Positions 23,837 to 37,080 of a stretch of 64,000 nucleotides of DNA are shown here, piece after piece. The stretch's first letter is position 1. The number at the start of each line of letters is the position of its first letter. Location of the stretch: assembly GCF_008831285.2 (NCBI RefSeq), contig NC_045146.1, positions 21,343,289 through 21,407,288 of the forward strand, given 5' to 3'. This stretch comes from Nymphaea colorata. Taxonomy: Eukaryota; Streptophyta; Magnoliopsida; Nymphaeales; Nymphaeaceae. A model generated the notes under the pieces. That model was given only the letters and a program-made list of their open reading frames with translations, had not been told where the DNA came from and did no database searches. The position numbers and the translations under genes were made by a program.

Positions 23837-26714
23837 TCAAGAAAGCTTTTGAAATCGCCACAATAGTGCAAGCACGACGGGCAATATCGTTATCGCTGCA
23901 AGAAGGAACATCACAAGCCAAGGCTTAGAGAAACGCTGCTGAAACAGTGGCTTCTTACTGATATCCTTTGCCCCAATGGATAGAGATCTTGGTCTCAGCA
24001 CTTTGCCCTCTTTCATCACTTCACCTTTCGTAGATATGCGAACGTTATATGGATGTATAATGTCCGGATAACCAGGAGCACTTTCACTGCACAATGCATC
24101 CGTAACGTTGTTTGCAAGACCTCTTGCTTTCACCTCCGAAGCTGCACGCAAGGAAACAAGTTAACTCAAGGGAAAGTACAGACAAACTATTCATAGGGCA
24201 CACTGCATATAGACAAAGGTCCTGGAACGATTTGACGCACACATCACCTTCCTCTATTATCATTCAGAGTCAAAGAAACAACCAAAGCTAACTCTAGAAT
24301 TACTCGATCACCACATAAAATCTGATTTTAAGTGCAACAATGGAGAAAGGTACTGACTGGTGCCATTTTGATGTGATGTCTCAGCCTTTGTAACTTGAAG
24401 CAAGTTCAATTTTGACCTCAGTCTGGACCTCAAAGGATGAGAAGAAGTTGATTTTGCTCGTAGTGGGGGTCTCGCTTCTCCAGCAAAGGTGCAGTTAATA
24501 CTTGGTACCTGCATAACAACAAAAGAAACAAAATGACATGAGAAACCATCAAAATGAGTGATCTCCACCAACAAGAGCCTTAGACCTACCCCTTCATTGT
24601 GATCATCATCAGCAGATGGGTTATCAGTAGTCACATGCAAGTGAATCCTTCTGGGAGCAGTTCCCTGAGCTGGCATTATTTGATTTACATAATTTGTTGG
24701 TTCACGTGTACGAATGTCAATCCCTGTCTCGCTTTCATTTTCAATATTTTGTATATACGTTTGATATCCAAAGGATTCTCCAAAAGGAATGTCACCGATG
24801 TCAAACATCTCATGTGCTGCTTCCATAGAAGAGTCTGGGAGAATGCACCGGCCGCAAACATTGTCTGGGGACAAGAGCCCGTTGTCCAAGCCAGTTTCGC
24901 ATCCACCATCAAATGGTGGGAAGAAATTAAACGGTTGGCAAGTAGATAAGCTTTTCAGGAAGTCATCGCCCAAGGACTCGAGTGACTCAAGACTTGGCTC
25001 CTTAAACAAACTAGATGCATCCACTTCTTGATCAGCCTGGAATTCATAAGTAAAAAAATCTTCAGCTATATCTCTAAGAGGCTACAGGTCATTCACGATT
25101 TTGAAAGACATCGGACTCCTAAAAATAAGGAGGAAACGAAATGCTCTACGCAAATCAAACTTAAACCATGTATAGTTAACCAATTGGAAAAGCACGAGAA
25201 ATAAATAGTATTTTCATGTGCAGAGAAAACATGCAAGAGAAACAACAATACAGTGATAGTCTCAAACTTTTAGAAAGGCTTTATGCTGAGTACAAGTGAC
25301 AAACCATGTAATTGCTGCCAGTGGTTGCATTTTCTAGAGGTGAATCAGACGACACATCCAGTATCTGCTGCAGTGACTGAACAAGATCAATTTGGTCTTG
25401 TTGTTCCTCTACTACAGTTGCAGCTGCAGTATGCAGAACCTCTTGTTTGTCTGGCTCCAGTTCCTCTTCTCCTGGACTGTCAAACGGTTCACCACACATA
25501 TCTTCATCAGGAACGGATTTGCTTGCAGTAGGAGAAAATCCACTAGGATCCACAAGGTCGCACTTAGAGCTGGCTCCATTTTCTTCAGGCTTCTTGAATA
25601 GACGGCAAAGGACAAAGGCATCCTGCACAACTCGGGCAGCGGCGTCATAAGGTTAGAGCAATAAAACAGAAGACATGCAGTTAAAACATTATATAGAAAA
25701 CAGAATCTAAACCATTTGTGGCGATAAATGAAACAATTCAAAGTGATCTTTTTGGGCTAAATATAGATGTAGGAGAAATTTTTTGGGAAATAGATATGCC
25801 TCTTTCAAGAGAGGGTCGTTCAAAAGTGCGTCTTCATCAGCATACGAGTACGCCCTTAAAATCCATCCCAATTCATTTCCCAAGAAAGAAAGAAAAAACA
25901 CCCTTTCACAATGTGGCCACGAATACTTGCAGCAGTAAGGAAGCAACTGGTAAACAAGCCCAATCCTCCGTCGAAATATGTTAACAAAGAATGCAGGCCG
26001 CCAATTGCATATTCAATTCAACAGAATCAATACCGATAACCAAACAATCAGCACAGTACTAGCTAACTCATCAAGCAACACCAAAAAATTGAATTCTTCC
26101 TTAGAAACAAAAGGATGAAAGACTAACCTGCAGACCATTCAAATCATCGCACTTATTGGCGTGATACTCGTGCATTACCCAATTCCTCCTCTTCCCTTCC
26201 GGGGCCCGCCCCTGGTAGAAAACCAGAGTCTTTTTCGTCCCTATCAGCTTTGCGTCCTTCTTCGCCTTGATCCTGCGATCCTTTCCCGTGGCCTTCCAGT
26301 ACCCCGACCCCGTCGCCCGGTTTGTCCTCTGACCATTCGGGTATTTCCGGTCCCGGGGACAGAAAAAGAACCACTCTGGATCAACCGAAGGGATCAACGA
26401 CATCCCTGCAAATACACGACCAGAATCGCACTCAGACAACAAATATCTTAGTCGTTCAAGTCCAATAAAAAGGAAGAGAATTAAAAAAAAAAAAAAACAC
26501 AAACGTAATTCCCCAAATGACGAAAGAAAGACAAACAGAGAGAATCACCAGGCAGTTCCCAGGGTTCCCACTTGCAGACGTCAACCTCGGGGATTATCCC
26601 ATCTCCGTCCTTCCGGCCCTTGATTTTTCCTTTCAGGTAGTAATTCACGAGCTCCTCGTCCGTCGGACGGAACCGGAACCCCAGTGGCAGATTAGACACC
26701 GGTAGAACCGTCAT
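23837..26714 (-). CDS. membrane-bound NAC transcription factor (NTL type)
   Basis: Six minus-strand exons: 26714-26549, 26405-26128, 25622-25305, 25036-24590, 24508-24358 and 24141-23837. They sum to 1665 nt, giving 554 aa. The N-terminal NAC domain has all five subdomains: A ([19 protein letters not shown]), B ([12 protein letters not shown]), C ([15 protein letters not shown] and YWKATGKDR), D ([19 protein letters not shown]) and E ([11 protein letters not shown]). The middle is acidic and Ser/Pro-rich, as expected of a transactivation region. A single hydrophobic helix at about 528-548 precedes a short basic tail, the hallmark of NTL proteins. In the known family these sit in the ER or plasma membrane and are released by proteolysis under stress to enter the nucleus. 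The NAC domain spans exons 1-3 as usual. The exact NTL subgroup was not determined. Confidence 0.93.
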
Positions 26715-27000
26715 TTTTTAGGCAGAGATAAAAAAAACTAGTTGCAGTGAAGAGGTAAAGTATAAGAAGAAGGTCCTCGACAATTCAAACCTCACTCGTC
26801 ACCTCACAAACTGAGCTCATTCTGTGAGAGGGAGCGAGAGAGGGAGGAAAGGGGAAGAAGAACTCAGTGAGAGAAAAGGTGGAGTGGAGGGAGGGGGAAG
26901 AAGGAGAAGGACAGTGGAGAACGACAGAACGAGAAAAGCTCTTAGAAACCCATCAGTTTTTTTTTATTGTTACTAAAGGTGGCGACTTTTTTTGACATTT
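26715..27000 (-). promoter_or_regulatory. GA-rich 5' leader / promoter of the NAC gene
   Basis: Read on the plus strand, 26820-26935 is almost pure purine (GAGAGGGAGGAAAGGGG type), i.e. a CT-rich leader on the gene strand. Such pyrimidine tracts are common in plant 5' UTRs and core promoters. No TATA box was picked out. Confidence 0.45.
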
Positions 27001-29777
27001 CAGAACGCCCTCCTTCCTCAATCCATGTTTACCACACTTGAACTTGGATGAACGACAAAAAAGTGACGCCACAAAAATTCAAAACAAAAACTAACCAACC
27101 TTTGGCAACAACTCCTTTAAAATAATCACTCCTTTTTGTTTTTAAGTCTTTACTGCAATTTTTTATAAAACTTGTGAAAATTGACACCCTCAAGTCATTC
27201 ACAAAGGTAGATTTTGTGTGTGTTCTGCAAACAAGTAAACCAAGTTTTTATAACTCATTAAAATAGTTTATTAGCTTTCATAAACCCATCGAAGTCAAGT
27301 TCATTGCCACATATCCATGTCCTTTTGAATTTTCGAGGAATTCGACTCGTCTCACAATTGTGATCCCAAGGGAAATTTGCGAATTCTAAAACCAAAACTA
27401 CGAATTGCGCAAGGTAGATCGCCTAGGATACGTTCCTGACCAAAGCGCCGATCGAGAAATCCACTGTATATGGGTCGAAGCTCAGGACCAAAAGAAGTGC
27501 AGTCCGCACAGAGGATGGAGGTTCAATCTCTCCTGATGATGGAGGTTTAATCATTTTGGCATTTCATTTAGATGTTTGCACCCTTCCGTATTTTTGGATC
27601 CATTTTCTCTTTCTTTTGAGTGTATGCATAAATACATCACGTTGAGTTATTAGGATTAGTTTTTTAGGATCAAAGAAAGGAAAAAAAAAAACGTGAATTA
27701 GAGAGAGGGAATATATTAAATTTTTTGTTGACAACTATTGTTTATTCCTTTGTTCTTCAATTAAAATTCGTTGATTCATGATTTGGAAGAGGCAATCCTC
27801 CTTATCACTACATCAACTTGGCATTAGAAAACAGTAGAGCAAGCCTGAAGTTTTGACTGGTTGGCTATTCTACCATCATTTTATTTGAAATTTTAGTAGT
27901 ATTATAGCACTCATTACAGAGTGTGTTAAGGGTACTAAGTTTCTGTAGACTTTTGAGGTGGTTCGTATGTTTAATACCATCAAATGTAGACATAGAGCGA
28001 GTTTTGAGTCAGAACTTGTCTGCCTGTTACTTTCTTTTTAGTGAGAAACTATCGGCGACTAAGTGCAAGGACAAGCTTGCTTGTCAAAATATATGGGGAT
28101 TGGAGTTTTCTTATTAATAAAACCATCAGTGTTGCTGTTAATTTGTATAATACATGATCGGATAATTGAATGCCAACAAAAAAATAAAGAAGAAGTTGAA
28201 ATTTGACTTTTGCCGTAGGTACATCAAATCACGTATCAGTTTTTCATATTTTAGTTTTTCCCATGAACGACCACCAAATTTTGAAAAATTCGACAACCGC
28301 CCATGCTGCAAAAACTTTAGATGCTCTTTTGCCAACCCAATAAATAATGCATTCCTTTTATGAAAACACTGTGCGATCAGGGACGGAAACAGGAATTTTT
28401 TATTGGGGGGTCAAACTATACTTTCAAACCAAAATATAATTTTTCAAAATTTTTATACAAAACTAAACTGAAAATTTTATAAAATTGTGCTTTTTTTTTT
28501 TTTTTGAAATTTTGAGGGAGGCCAACTTCCCTACCGGTCGCCCCTTGATCAATTACAGCAAGCGGGCCCTCTACTTACTTTTGGCTTTTTATCTTTCACC
28601 GATTACGGAAACCTGGCTGGCTGCCGAACTGCATAATAAAGTATCGAAGGATCTTCTTCTATTCCAAAAAGGAAAAAAAGATTTGTTCGCACCTAAAACT
28701 ATTTGACTCATTTGGGCGACACTGAAATCGTACTAGAAGCTTATATTCTCTCATCAAGATTAGCTTTCTTTCTGTTTTCTTACAAAATCAGGTTCCATAA
28801 ACGGGTCTTTCAGTATAAAACCATATATGCGAAAAATCAGTTGATAGATGTAGCTAAAGATGTGCAACTAATCTAGCAAACTAGAGCTCAACACAAACTT
28901 GCTCATGTAGAGCTTGAGTTAAGAAGACTTGAGCTGTAAATGAGTCGAGTTCAAGTTACACAAGCTTGACTTGTTAAACTCGATTTGGTTCATGTCTTCC
29001 TTGTTTGTTAATCTTCAAAGGTATGTCATTATTTTTTAACGAATTTGAATACTTTGTTGTGTTTTTCATCTTCATTTTAAAGAAAAAAAAATGTATGTAA
29101 ATGACATGAGTTTCAACAAGTGTCGAGATCGAGCTCGCCTCATAAAGCTTGAGCTGACTTGTTGTACATCCCTGAATGGAGATGAGTGATGACTGCCTTC
29201 TCTGAGTTGGTCAATGTCAAGGGGACATATTTCTTGAGTGATTTGTTGCCATTGGCATCATAGGAAGATTCCTTAGTCATTTTTTGTTAAATTCTTCTTT
29301 CATTCGTCAACGATAAATATTCAACACCATACAAAGTTAAACTTTCTTGTTTTTGTTTTTTAATGCTTCAATCCACGCATCATTGTGGGTATAGGGCAAT
29401 CACCAGACCTGTGAGATGTTCCTCGCTCTTCCATGGTTCCTTTGCATTAATGGCTCTTTGCTTTTTTGGAACCTCCCATCATTTTCGGTGGCATACTTTA
29501 GTTTTGTTTCATCCAAGACATTCTTCCTTTTCATTTTATAGTTTATCCTAATAACAAGCTAATAGCGGCTTCATGTCATTTTCTCTGAACGAATCTTAGC
29601 GCGTATATAACAAAATAAAGTAGAAAAGCCCGATGGCGGTATTAAAAGTAATGCAAATGGTGTTCCAAACTATTATGGAGTACAGCACAGTCGAAAGTGC
29701 TCTCTCTCTTATTCACTTTTTTATTGTAATTAGGGGGCTTTTTGTTTCTAAATTTTTGTATAAATTTTCATTTTATA

Positions 29778-29780
<3 letters not shown>

Positions 29781-29850
<70 letters not shown>
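29781..29850. repeat. compound (TC)n(TA)n microsatellite
   Basis: About 28 bp of TC followed directly by about 42 bp of AT. Confidence 0.95.
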
Positions 29851-29852
<2 letters not shown>

Positions 29853-30786
29853 TATTATTACTTTCCAGATGACATTTAGAGTTGAGCTGAAAGAAAAGTC
29901 CTACGTCGTAGTTGTGCAACAACTGAAATAAATAAGAAACGGTAGGCTTATATCATCTATGCAAGGAGCTAAGAACGGCCCCTTATTCAGCGAATGCTAT
30001 GAACAGCGGGGCCCATGTATCGTCCCAGACGAACAGTCTCCAACAGGATACTTTTTGTTAGGTCGCCCATTTTTTCACATCCACAACTTTCTCAGTCAAC
30101 TGCTTTTATTCGAACTAAAGAAAAAAAGAAAAGACAAAGAAGAGTGTGATGCCCGAGGCTGTGCTCGTACTTATACCTTAACAAGGAAGCAAGTCGTTGG
30201 AACTTGGACTTCAACTTGTTTTCAACTGCTTGTGGGTGGACTAGGCATCTTCAACTTTTTTTAGTTCAACAAGATGCTGATATGTGATGGGTCTCTGTTT
30301 CGATTTCTTGTAGCCAACTCTTTATACTACCATCAAAGGGACACAAGTTGAAGCGTAATAGGGCAGCATCTCAAGGCACTTTGCACATGCCTTATACCTA
30401 AATGGTTGAATGGAAGCTTTGGCCTTCTTATGGACCAAATTCCGCTCACACGAATTTGGTTATTAACACATAAATAAGTAAGCAACACATAAATAAATAA
30501 AAAAGCAAATGTGACCGAAGGTGTTCGTTCTCTAGGATCGACATTTATATTTACGTTCTAAACAGCACTTATTTTTCTTTTCTTTTTTAGAACTCAAACC
30601 CTAAATCGGTGAGTGAAAATCAACTCCTAAATTGCCAATTTCTCAACAGTGTCGAGGTTTCATTAGTGTAACTTTGTTAGGTACAGGAAAGCAAACTTTT
30701 TTGACAAAAAGTACAAATAAACAAGGTTGGTCTGCAGGCCCTTTATCGTGCGCAACTTATACCATTAAAAAAATAAAAGTAAACCA

Positions 30787-30810
30787 TTATATATATATAT
30801 ATATATATAT
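30787..30810. repeat. (TA)n microsatellite
   Basis: Simple run of about 12 TA units in spacer DNA. Confidence 0.9.
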
Positions 30811-31399
30811 GACAGGTTCATCCAGCCACAAGCCTTTTATGAAAAGCATAGGATCCAGAAAGCTGATCCTTCCCCACGCTTGAAAAGATGAAATCTGAAA
30901 CCGTTGAATACTCTTTAAAAAATTTACAAAAACACGCTCAAGTTTTGATGAAATAATTTGATTTGTTTCATTTAACTGCCAATTACATACAAAAGATTAA
31001 AGAAGCAGTAAAATGAAAGAACTCCAAACTTAACTGAATTTTGTTAAATTTGGCAGAAACTTGAGCGGTCTGAAATAAGGGAAACGAGAGCACTCAAACC
31101 AAGCAGCTCGAAAACAGAGAGACTCTGCCTTTCGTAACATCAACCCCACTTCCTTACAAGCAAGCACGTGAATAGAGAGAAAGAGAGCCTTGGCTCCCCT
31201 TTTCAGCCAAGTTCACTGTGAGATATTCCCTTCTACCAGCCAAGGGCCGAAGGCCACCTCCAGCTTTGCTTACAGAAGACGGTTTTTGCTTCAGCAGATT
31301 TACCATGGAGTCGCTAAAACGAGAGAACCACCTTTCATGTCTTCACTAAGGATCTTCCGTCAGTTGGCGGAGACGTCAGCGTGTTTGTTTTATCCTCAT

Positions 31400-31785
31400 T
31401 CAACGGATCGGATTCGGATCGGATACATCTTTAACCATATCCGTTTTTTCAGATATTCATATATTCGGATTCGAAATTGAATAAAGCAAAGTCATATCCG
31501 AATCTGAATCCAAAATTCGATTTTACAATCTGAATCCGATTTTTATATTTATATCTGAATCCAAATCCAAATTTTGAACCGGATTTTGCCATTTTTCAAG
31601 TATTAGATAGAAGATATTTGTCTAAAAATGAATCCGATCCGAATCCGATCGGATGTCATTTATTAAATTCGAATACGATCTGATTTCTTAATTGGATATT
31701 AAATTTTTATCCATATCCGATTTTTCAAATCGGTCGGATATCCAATTCAAATCAGATATATTGACATCCCTATCCAAAAGCCTCT
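31400..31785. repeat. degenerate ATCCGAAT-type low-complexity array
   Basis: The words ATCCGAAT, GATCGGAT, AATCCGAT and close variants recur on both strands through this 0.4 kb block with no fixed period. Shorter patches of the same kind lie at 15.42-15.54 kb and 16.63-16.83 kb, so it is probably a dispersed repeat rather than a local expansion. Confidence 0.6.
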
Positions 31786-34700
31786 TGAATCTAAGGGGCT
31801 TTAATACAGGAGTTGAAAGCGAGATATCTAAGAATCAAAGTAGACAAACAAAAATCGAGGGCGGAAAATTTTAGTAGGCTTCCCCTCTTTGTCAAATTCC
31901 CATAGCTGAACCTTGCTCTAGAGACCACCTACAAACTACAGTGCAAAGCCAAAATTCATGTCATGTTACTCAGTTGTGGAGAGCAAATTCCTACACTGAG
32001 TTAAGCCCTTTTGCCCAGAAAAATGAGACCATACAGAGACAAGATTGTGTTAGATTGCTCTTGATATGTGGTAATAGAAATTCATATCTTGCCAATTAAA
32101 TAACCACTTGATTCTCGTAACGTGCCAACAAAAAACCCAAACATTTACAATATCCAACGACAGATAGCGTGCAAATGCCTGCTTCAAGACATAAGAACCA
32201 CTATCAAGAAGCAGCAGCTCTACTCCGGTGGATGAACATTACAGCGAGTTAACATTGACTGGTGGGCACCAAATTTGACCTAATCTCGTATCCGTTATTG
32301 CCCATCCGAAGATTACATCTGAATAAATGTCAGGAGGCAGATGAGACGTACCAATCACATCCATGAGGGCAAGGCACTACAGCACCCACCTGCATCACCT
32401 TCTCCGATGGCAAGCAAGATTGTAGCAAACCTAATTCCATCTCGGAAATTCTCTCATTTCAAAAACAGCAGACAACTCAGATACATAGTTAATACATTTA
32501 GTGTTGCACTTAGTTTGAGTATCCTTCTACAACTTTTACAAGCTTCTCAAATATTCCAGCTTTGAATTCATTTTAATCTCTTTGCTTCGTAGACACCTGC
32601 AATAAGTGAAACAAATAAGAACACGAAAACACGTATATCAGTCAAAAATATGTGCATAAACTAGATTGAAATGGTACTTCATACAGATATTCTTTTGGGA
32701 TTGCATAGTGCTAACAAGACACACATTAGCATGCTAAGGGGAGTAATCTGTAATTTTAGTCTCACTATAAAGCCAAAACTCATTTCAGGAGAAGAAAAAT
32801 GAAGGAGACCATTGCACTATCTGGCAAGTGAAGTAACTACCAAACAAGAGAGCAAGTGAAGATTAAGAGACTAGCACAGAGACATGTCTCATGAGGACTA
32901 CCTTCAAGATACCAAATATTCTAAGCAACATAATACATTTACCGAGCTATGACTAAATTTGCACTTCCTGACTTGAGATGAAAAAGGAGTACAACTGACA
33001 TAAGATGGAGACAACTTGAGAGAAGGCACTTGTTCAACTTCTCTATTTTAGGCCTGGCTTTCCAAAAAGAAGGGAAGCACTTCTCTCAGCTCTTATACCT
33101 CCTCCTGAAGAGATTTTCACTAGATCTAGTAGCAACAAGGCTGTGCAATGAGACCAAAGGGCTTGCTCCTGTTGTCTCATTCGATGAAATCAAATGGGAA
33201 ATGAATTGCTGCACCAAATCAACTGCTTCCTATGTGATCTCTGTGCATAACTCCAACCTTAAAACTGAAAGAATCGAAAACTAAAAAGAACTTTTTGTTC
33301 CAACTTGATATATTACTGAACTTAATCTAGTAATAGAGAAAAGTGCTCGACATTACTTCTGAATAAATCAATCTCCAAGGTAAGATATACTTTTCTCATC
33401 AAAAGGTTGTCCTATGCAGGATCAGTGGTTAAAAGAATATTTGGGCGAGAGCATAGAAAAGGAAAATTTTACTACATTGATTTCTTTTGCACACCTGAAA
33501 AATAACTCTTGCAATTTTGTTCATATAAAAAGGACACATATTTGGCACCCAAGCTAAATTTTATGTCAAAAAAAACATTTGAACCGGTTCACTTAGATTC
33601 ATTGGGTGCTGTAACCACTTGTCAAAAGGCAGAGTATCTTGATGTAGCTTTCTGAAGCATAAACCCGAAATTTTCTCAACGTTTCAAGAAATTTCACGTT
33701 CTCACTGAAAATCAATTCAATTTCCAAATTGTAATATTTTGAACTTCATATGAAGGATATTTTCCCAAGGAATTTAGAGGAATTATGGAGAATAATGAAA
33801 CTTCAGAAGAACTAAAGTTATTCGCAGCCTCATAAAACAGTAAAGCTGGAAAAAGGAAACATCAACATATAAGGCAAACTACAATGACATAAATAATCCA
33901 ATATTTTTTGGCTTTGGTTTATTTGACAAATGAAATGTCCTCTTCGTCATTGAAACACATTCACCTCCTTTTCAAAATTTTATATGAAGTGAAACATAAC
34001 TACAAAAGACTAAAAGCATCCGAGTTACTCAAACAAAGTCAAGACCAACACCCTTAGAGTTCTCTCAAGGAGAGTTACACAACAAAGTGGTACTGCTGAG
34101 GCTGAAAAAGATTCATAAACACAGCTCAAAGAGAACTAGGGTTAGGGAGAAAAAAAAAACACAATCCACTTTAAGGAATAGGTGAAAGTCCCCCAGATGT
34201 AAAAACATTCTATGAACAAATAGACATTATTCATGGTTCCTGCCTCTGACTCGTGCCACTATCTCTATTTAGCACACATTGTACGGTCAGTATCCACAGT
34301 TCCTTTAAGGCTAATTACATAACAGGCATAAAGAGAAACAAAAATTTTACGTGTCTATGGCTAACCTATGACTGACATACTCCCTCCTCTTAAACGACAG
34401 CTCGTCCTCAAAGGTGAGAAGCACGGAAATTGCTGGAGGATTGGCTACTTCCCATGTGCTTCCCTGGGCTCCACGGTTTCCATTCAATAAACATCCCTGG
34501 CACTAAGCACTGCTGTTTTGTTACCCTACTCTGTTCCAGCATACAAAGTAGCCAAGGTTCTTGTTCCTCGATAGGATAGGTTTCAACCATAACACGAGCA
34601 ACACTGGACGCATATTGCTGTTCTCACTTCTCAGTTCTCAGGTAAGTGGCAGATGATAAGCAGGTCTTCAATCCTTTGCCACCACTTCAGAAGAGCCAGA

Positions 34701-36366
34701 ATAGCAGGAAGAAGATTTATTCAGATTGGGATGTTGATGAACTAATTGATGCAGTGTCAGTCACAACTCAAAATCCCATTCTTTCCAATTCTTATCATCC
34801 TCCTGCTTCACTCTGAGCTGCATAAATATTCTTCTCCAGAATCCTAAGCACTTCATCTGTACAATGCAAAAGTGCAACAGAGACAACCACAAAGATCCAA
34901 CCTCCATCACAACATTGTAATTGGGGTGGAGGATACAGCTAAAGACTGCCTCATAGGGCGACATTCCAATGGCTGACTGGTATGCAGTATTACAGGAAAA
35001 ATCTGCCCATGACAGGAAAAATTTCAATTACGAGGTTGTTTACTTAGTTAAACAACACAGACGAGTAGGATTCCGTGCATCTGGCTATCCATTTGCTGAT
35101 GTTAAGCTGACCACATATGGCATAGGGTACCTGGAAAAGTGAAATAATCATTCCAAAATGCTGAGGAAAACCATGTCGGATTGCCTAGAATAGAATGTGG
35201 CATCCTATGAAACTTGCCCACGTGCTCATGGAATGTGTTTGCCACACAACATGTGGCAAGGGGTGACAAAGTAATGAAATAACGTATTTGGACAGCCTAT
35301 TGACCACCACAAGAATCAAAGACTTGGCTTGAGCTTTTGGAAGGCCGTCAATGAAATCCATTTCTTCTGGCACCAAAAGGGGCTATACATATCTAAATAC
35401 TTTCAACCCTCCCATACTTTCAGGCATTGCATACACCTACCCACACACTTGAATAATTTACAGAATTCGCAGCCAATAGAAATTGGTTTCACCTTAAGTT
35501 AGGTGCACTCAGCTCCTTGATGTCCTATTTAAAGTCTGGAGTAAAATAGTCTAAGATATGAGTATCAATCAGGAGTCCATTTTAGCAAGCACACCTGCTG
35601 GCCATAGAACAGAGGTTGGTCATGCACTACCTAGAAACAGGCATTCAGGTTTTCTCACACTTTTGAACAAGCTTCTGAACCTTCAAATTTTCTTGGTGCT
35701 CCTTCCTAACTTGTTCCCACAAACGACAGGAAGTAGCTGACAACATAACACACCAGCTTCAGACATCCTCTTTCTGCGACAACTCATCTGTTGCACCACT
35801 GCAAGCCCCTTCCAATACTTCACCCTAAAATCAAATCCACGTAGCTTGTTAATGGTTTTCTGCTGGCCTGGTGTAGATACTTGTTGACTTGAGAGGTAAC
35901 ACAGGGTGGTGATGGGAGTAAACAGCCTCCCTAGCAAATTGTAAAATCATTTTTGACTCACCAGTACTATCATGATGAGCTTCCTCAAAGATGGAATGCC
36001 AGTTGCACGAAACGTCCATCCATTGCCCTACTAAATAGGCTATGGGGTGACCTCCTTGTCAGCATATCCCTTTGAATCGTACAACCGAGTCATCCTTCTC
36101 CACTGTAACCGGGTTGCTGTACTTGGGCAAGGTCATGACTAGCAATGAGATAAATATGTTTCTTCAATTCCTCAAAAGCTTGCTAAGCTTTTTCTGCCTA
36201 ATGGAAACCCTCCTTCTTAAGAACACACGTGAGAGATACAACCATGAGGTTGTAACGCTGGATAAAATGGTGGTAGGACTTGAAAATCCTAAGAAATGCC
36301 CTCAGCATGTGCACAAATTGTATAACCAAGCCAATGAACACCACAACCACCTAAATCCTTTTTTTT

Positions 36367-36387
36367 TGTGTGTGTGTGTGTGTGTGT
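36367..36387. repeat. (GT)n microsatellite
   Basis: Simple run inside the Ty3/Gypsy remnant. Confidence 0.9.
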
Positions 36388-36514
36388 TTGTCCATTCCTA
36401 GCCATGTTTATGCCAAATGCATTCCTGGAGAATAGTTGATGCTTGGAGAACCTCCAAGGCTAATTTTGCATTTTGGACATCGTCATCTCAATTTTGATTA
36501 TGAATAAGGATGTG

Positions 36515-36515
<1 letters not shown>

Positions 36516-36547
<32 letters not shown>
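36516..36547. repeat. (TA)n microsatellite
   Basis: About 16 TA units, inside the Ty3/Gypsy remnant. Confidence 0.9.
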
Positions 36548-36549
<2 letters not shown>

Positions 36550-37080
36550 TCAAAGAATGTCTGAACACCTCATTCTTCCAGTTTTGGAATGTTGCAAGGG
36601 TGTTAATTAGCCTAAAGGGCATGACTTTGAATTGACAGTGCCTCTCATGTCTCCCAAGAGTCATCTTGTCCACATCCCTGAATACTACTCAATTTGGCGA
36701 TACTTAGATCTTAAATCCAGCTTCATAAAGACACTTGCACTCTGGACTGTGCAACTCAACCAATAGCTCCTTTGTGAGGAGATTGAGATATTTTTTCTTA
36801 ATTGTGATGGTATTCGATGCCATAATCCACATAGAATCATCATGCCTTTTCTCCAATGAGCAAAACAAAGGATGAAAGGGGCCTTCGTTGGGCTAGAATA
36901 TGGCCTCCAACAGAAATTCTCAAACCAAGCATGTGATCTCTTGCTTTCGCACCCAAGCATGGTGGATCTGCGACAAATGGTTTTCGACCCCAGCTCCAGT
37001 TGGATCTGATGGTCCAATATTCCAGCGATGGGGCGGCTACAGAGAGTGAGGCAAAACCTGTAATTTACATTATACATTTC

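Larger units (their letters stand above)
27001..34380. other. gene-poor AT-rich spacer
   Basis: No gene could be recognised in about 7.4 kb. It holds a CT/AT microsatellite (29781-29850), a TA run (30787-30810), a patch rich in GAGCTT/AAGCTTG words at 28.87-29.17 kb that resembles a common dispersed plant repeat, and a degenerate ATCCGAAT-type array at 31.40-31.78 kb. A GGGACGGA...GGGGGGTC stretch at 28.38-28.55 kb looks like the edge of an old transposon, family unknown. Confidence 0.55.
34380..37080 (-). mobile_element. Ty3/Gypsy chromovirus remnant (fossil)
   Basis: Minus-strand remains of a Ty3/Gypsy polyprotein in the family order. The start of reverse transcriptase lies at about 37.08-36.7 kb (KLDLRSKY motif) and more of it at about 36.67-36.49 kb. 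RNase H is at about 35.94-35.68 kb, integrase at about 35.38-34.76 kb (MDFIDGLPKAQ; SAIGMSPYEAVF), and a chromodomain-like piece at about 34.59-34.41 kb. The integrase-then-chromodomain order points to a chromovirus. No flanking LTR pair or clear gag was found, although 37.1-38.0 kb could hold an eroded gag part. The copy carries many breaks and is long dead. A GT microsatellite and a TA microsatellite have expanded within it. Confidence 0.85.

Noticed and set aside
24599-24949. Plus-strand open frames over the NAC gene
   Set aside because: They are antisense shadows of exon 4, whose minus-strand frame continues the NAC protein.
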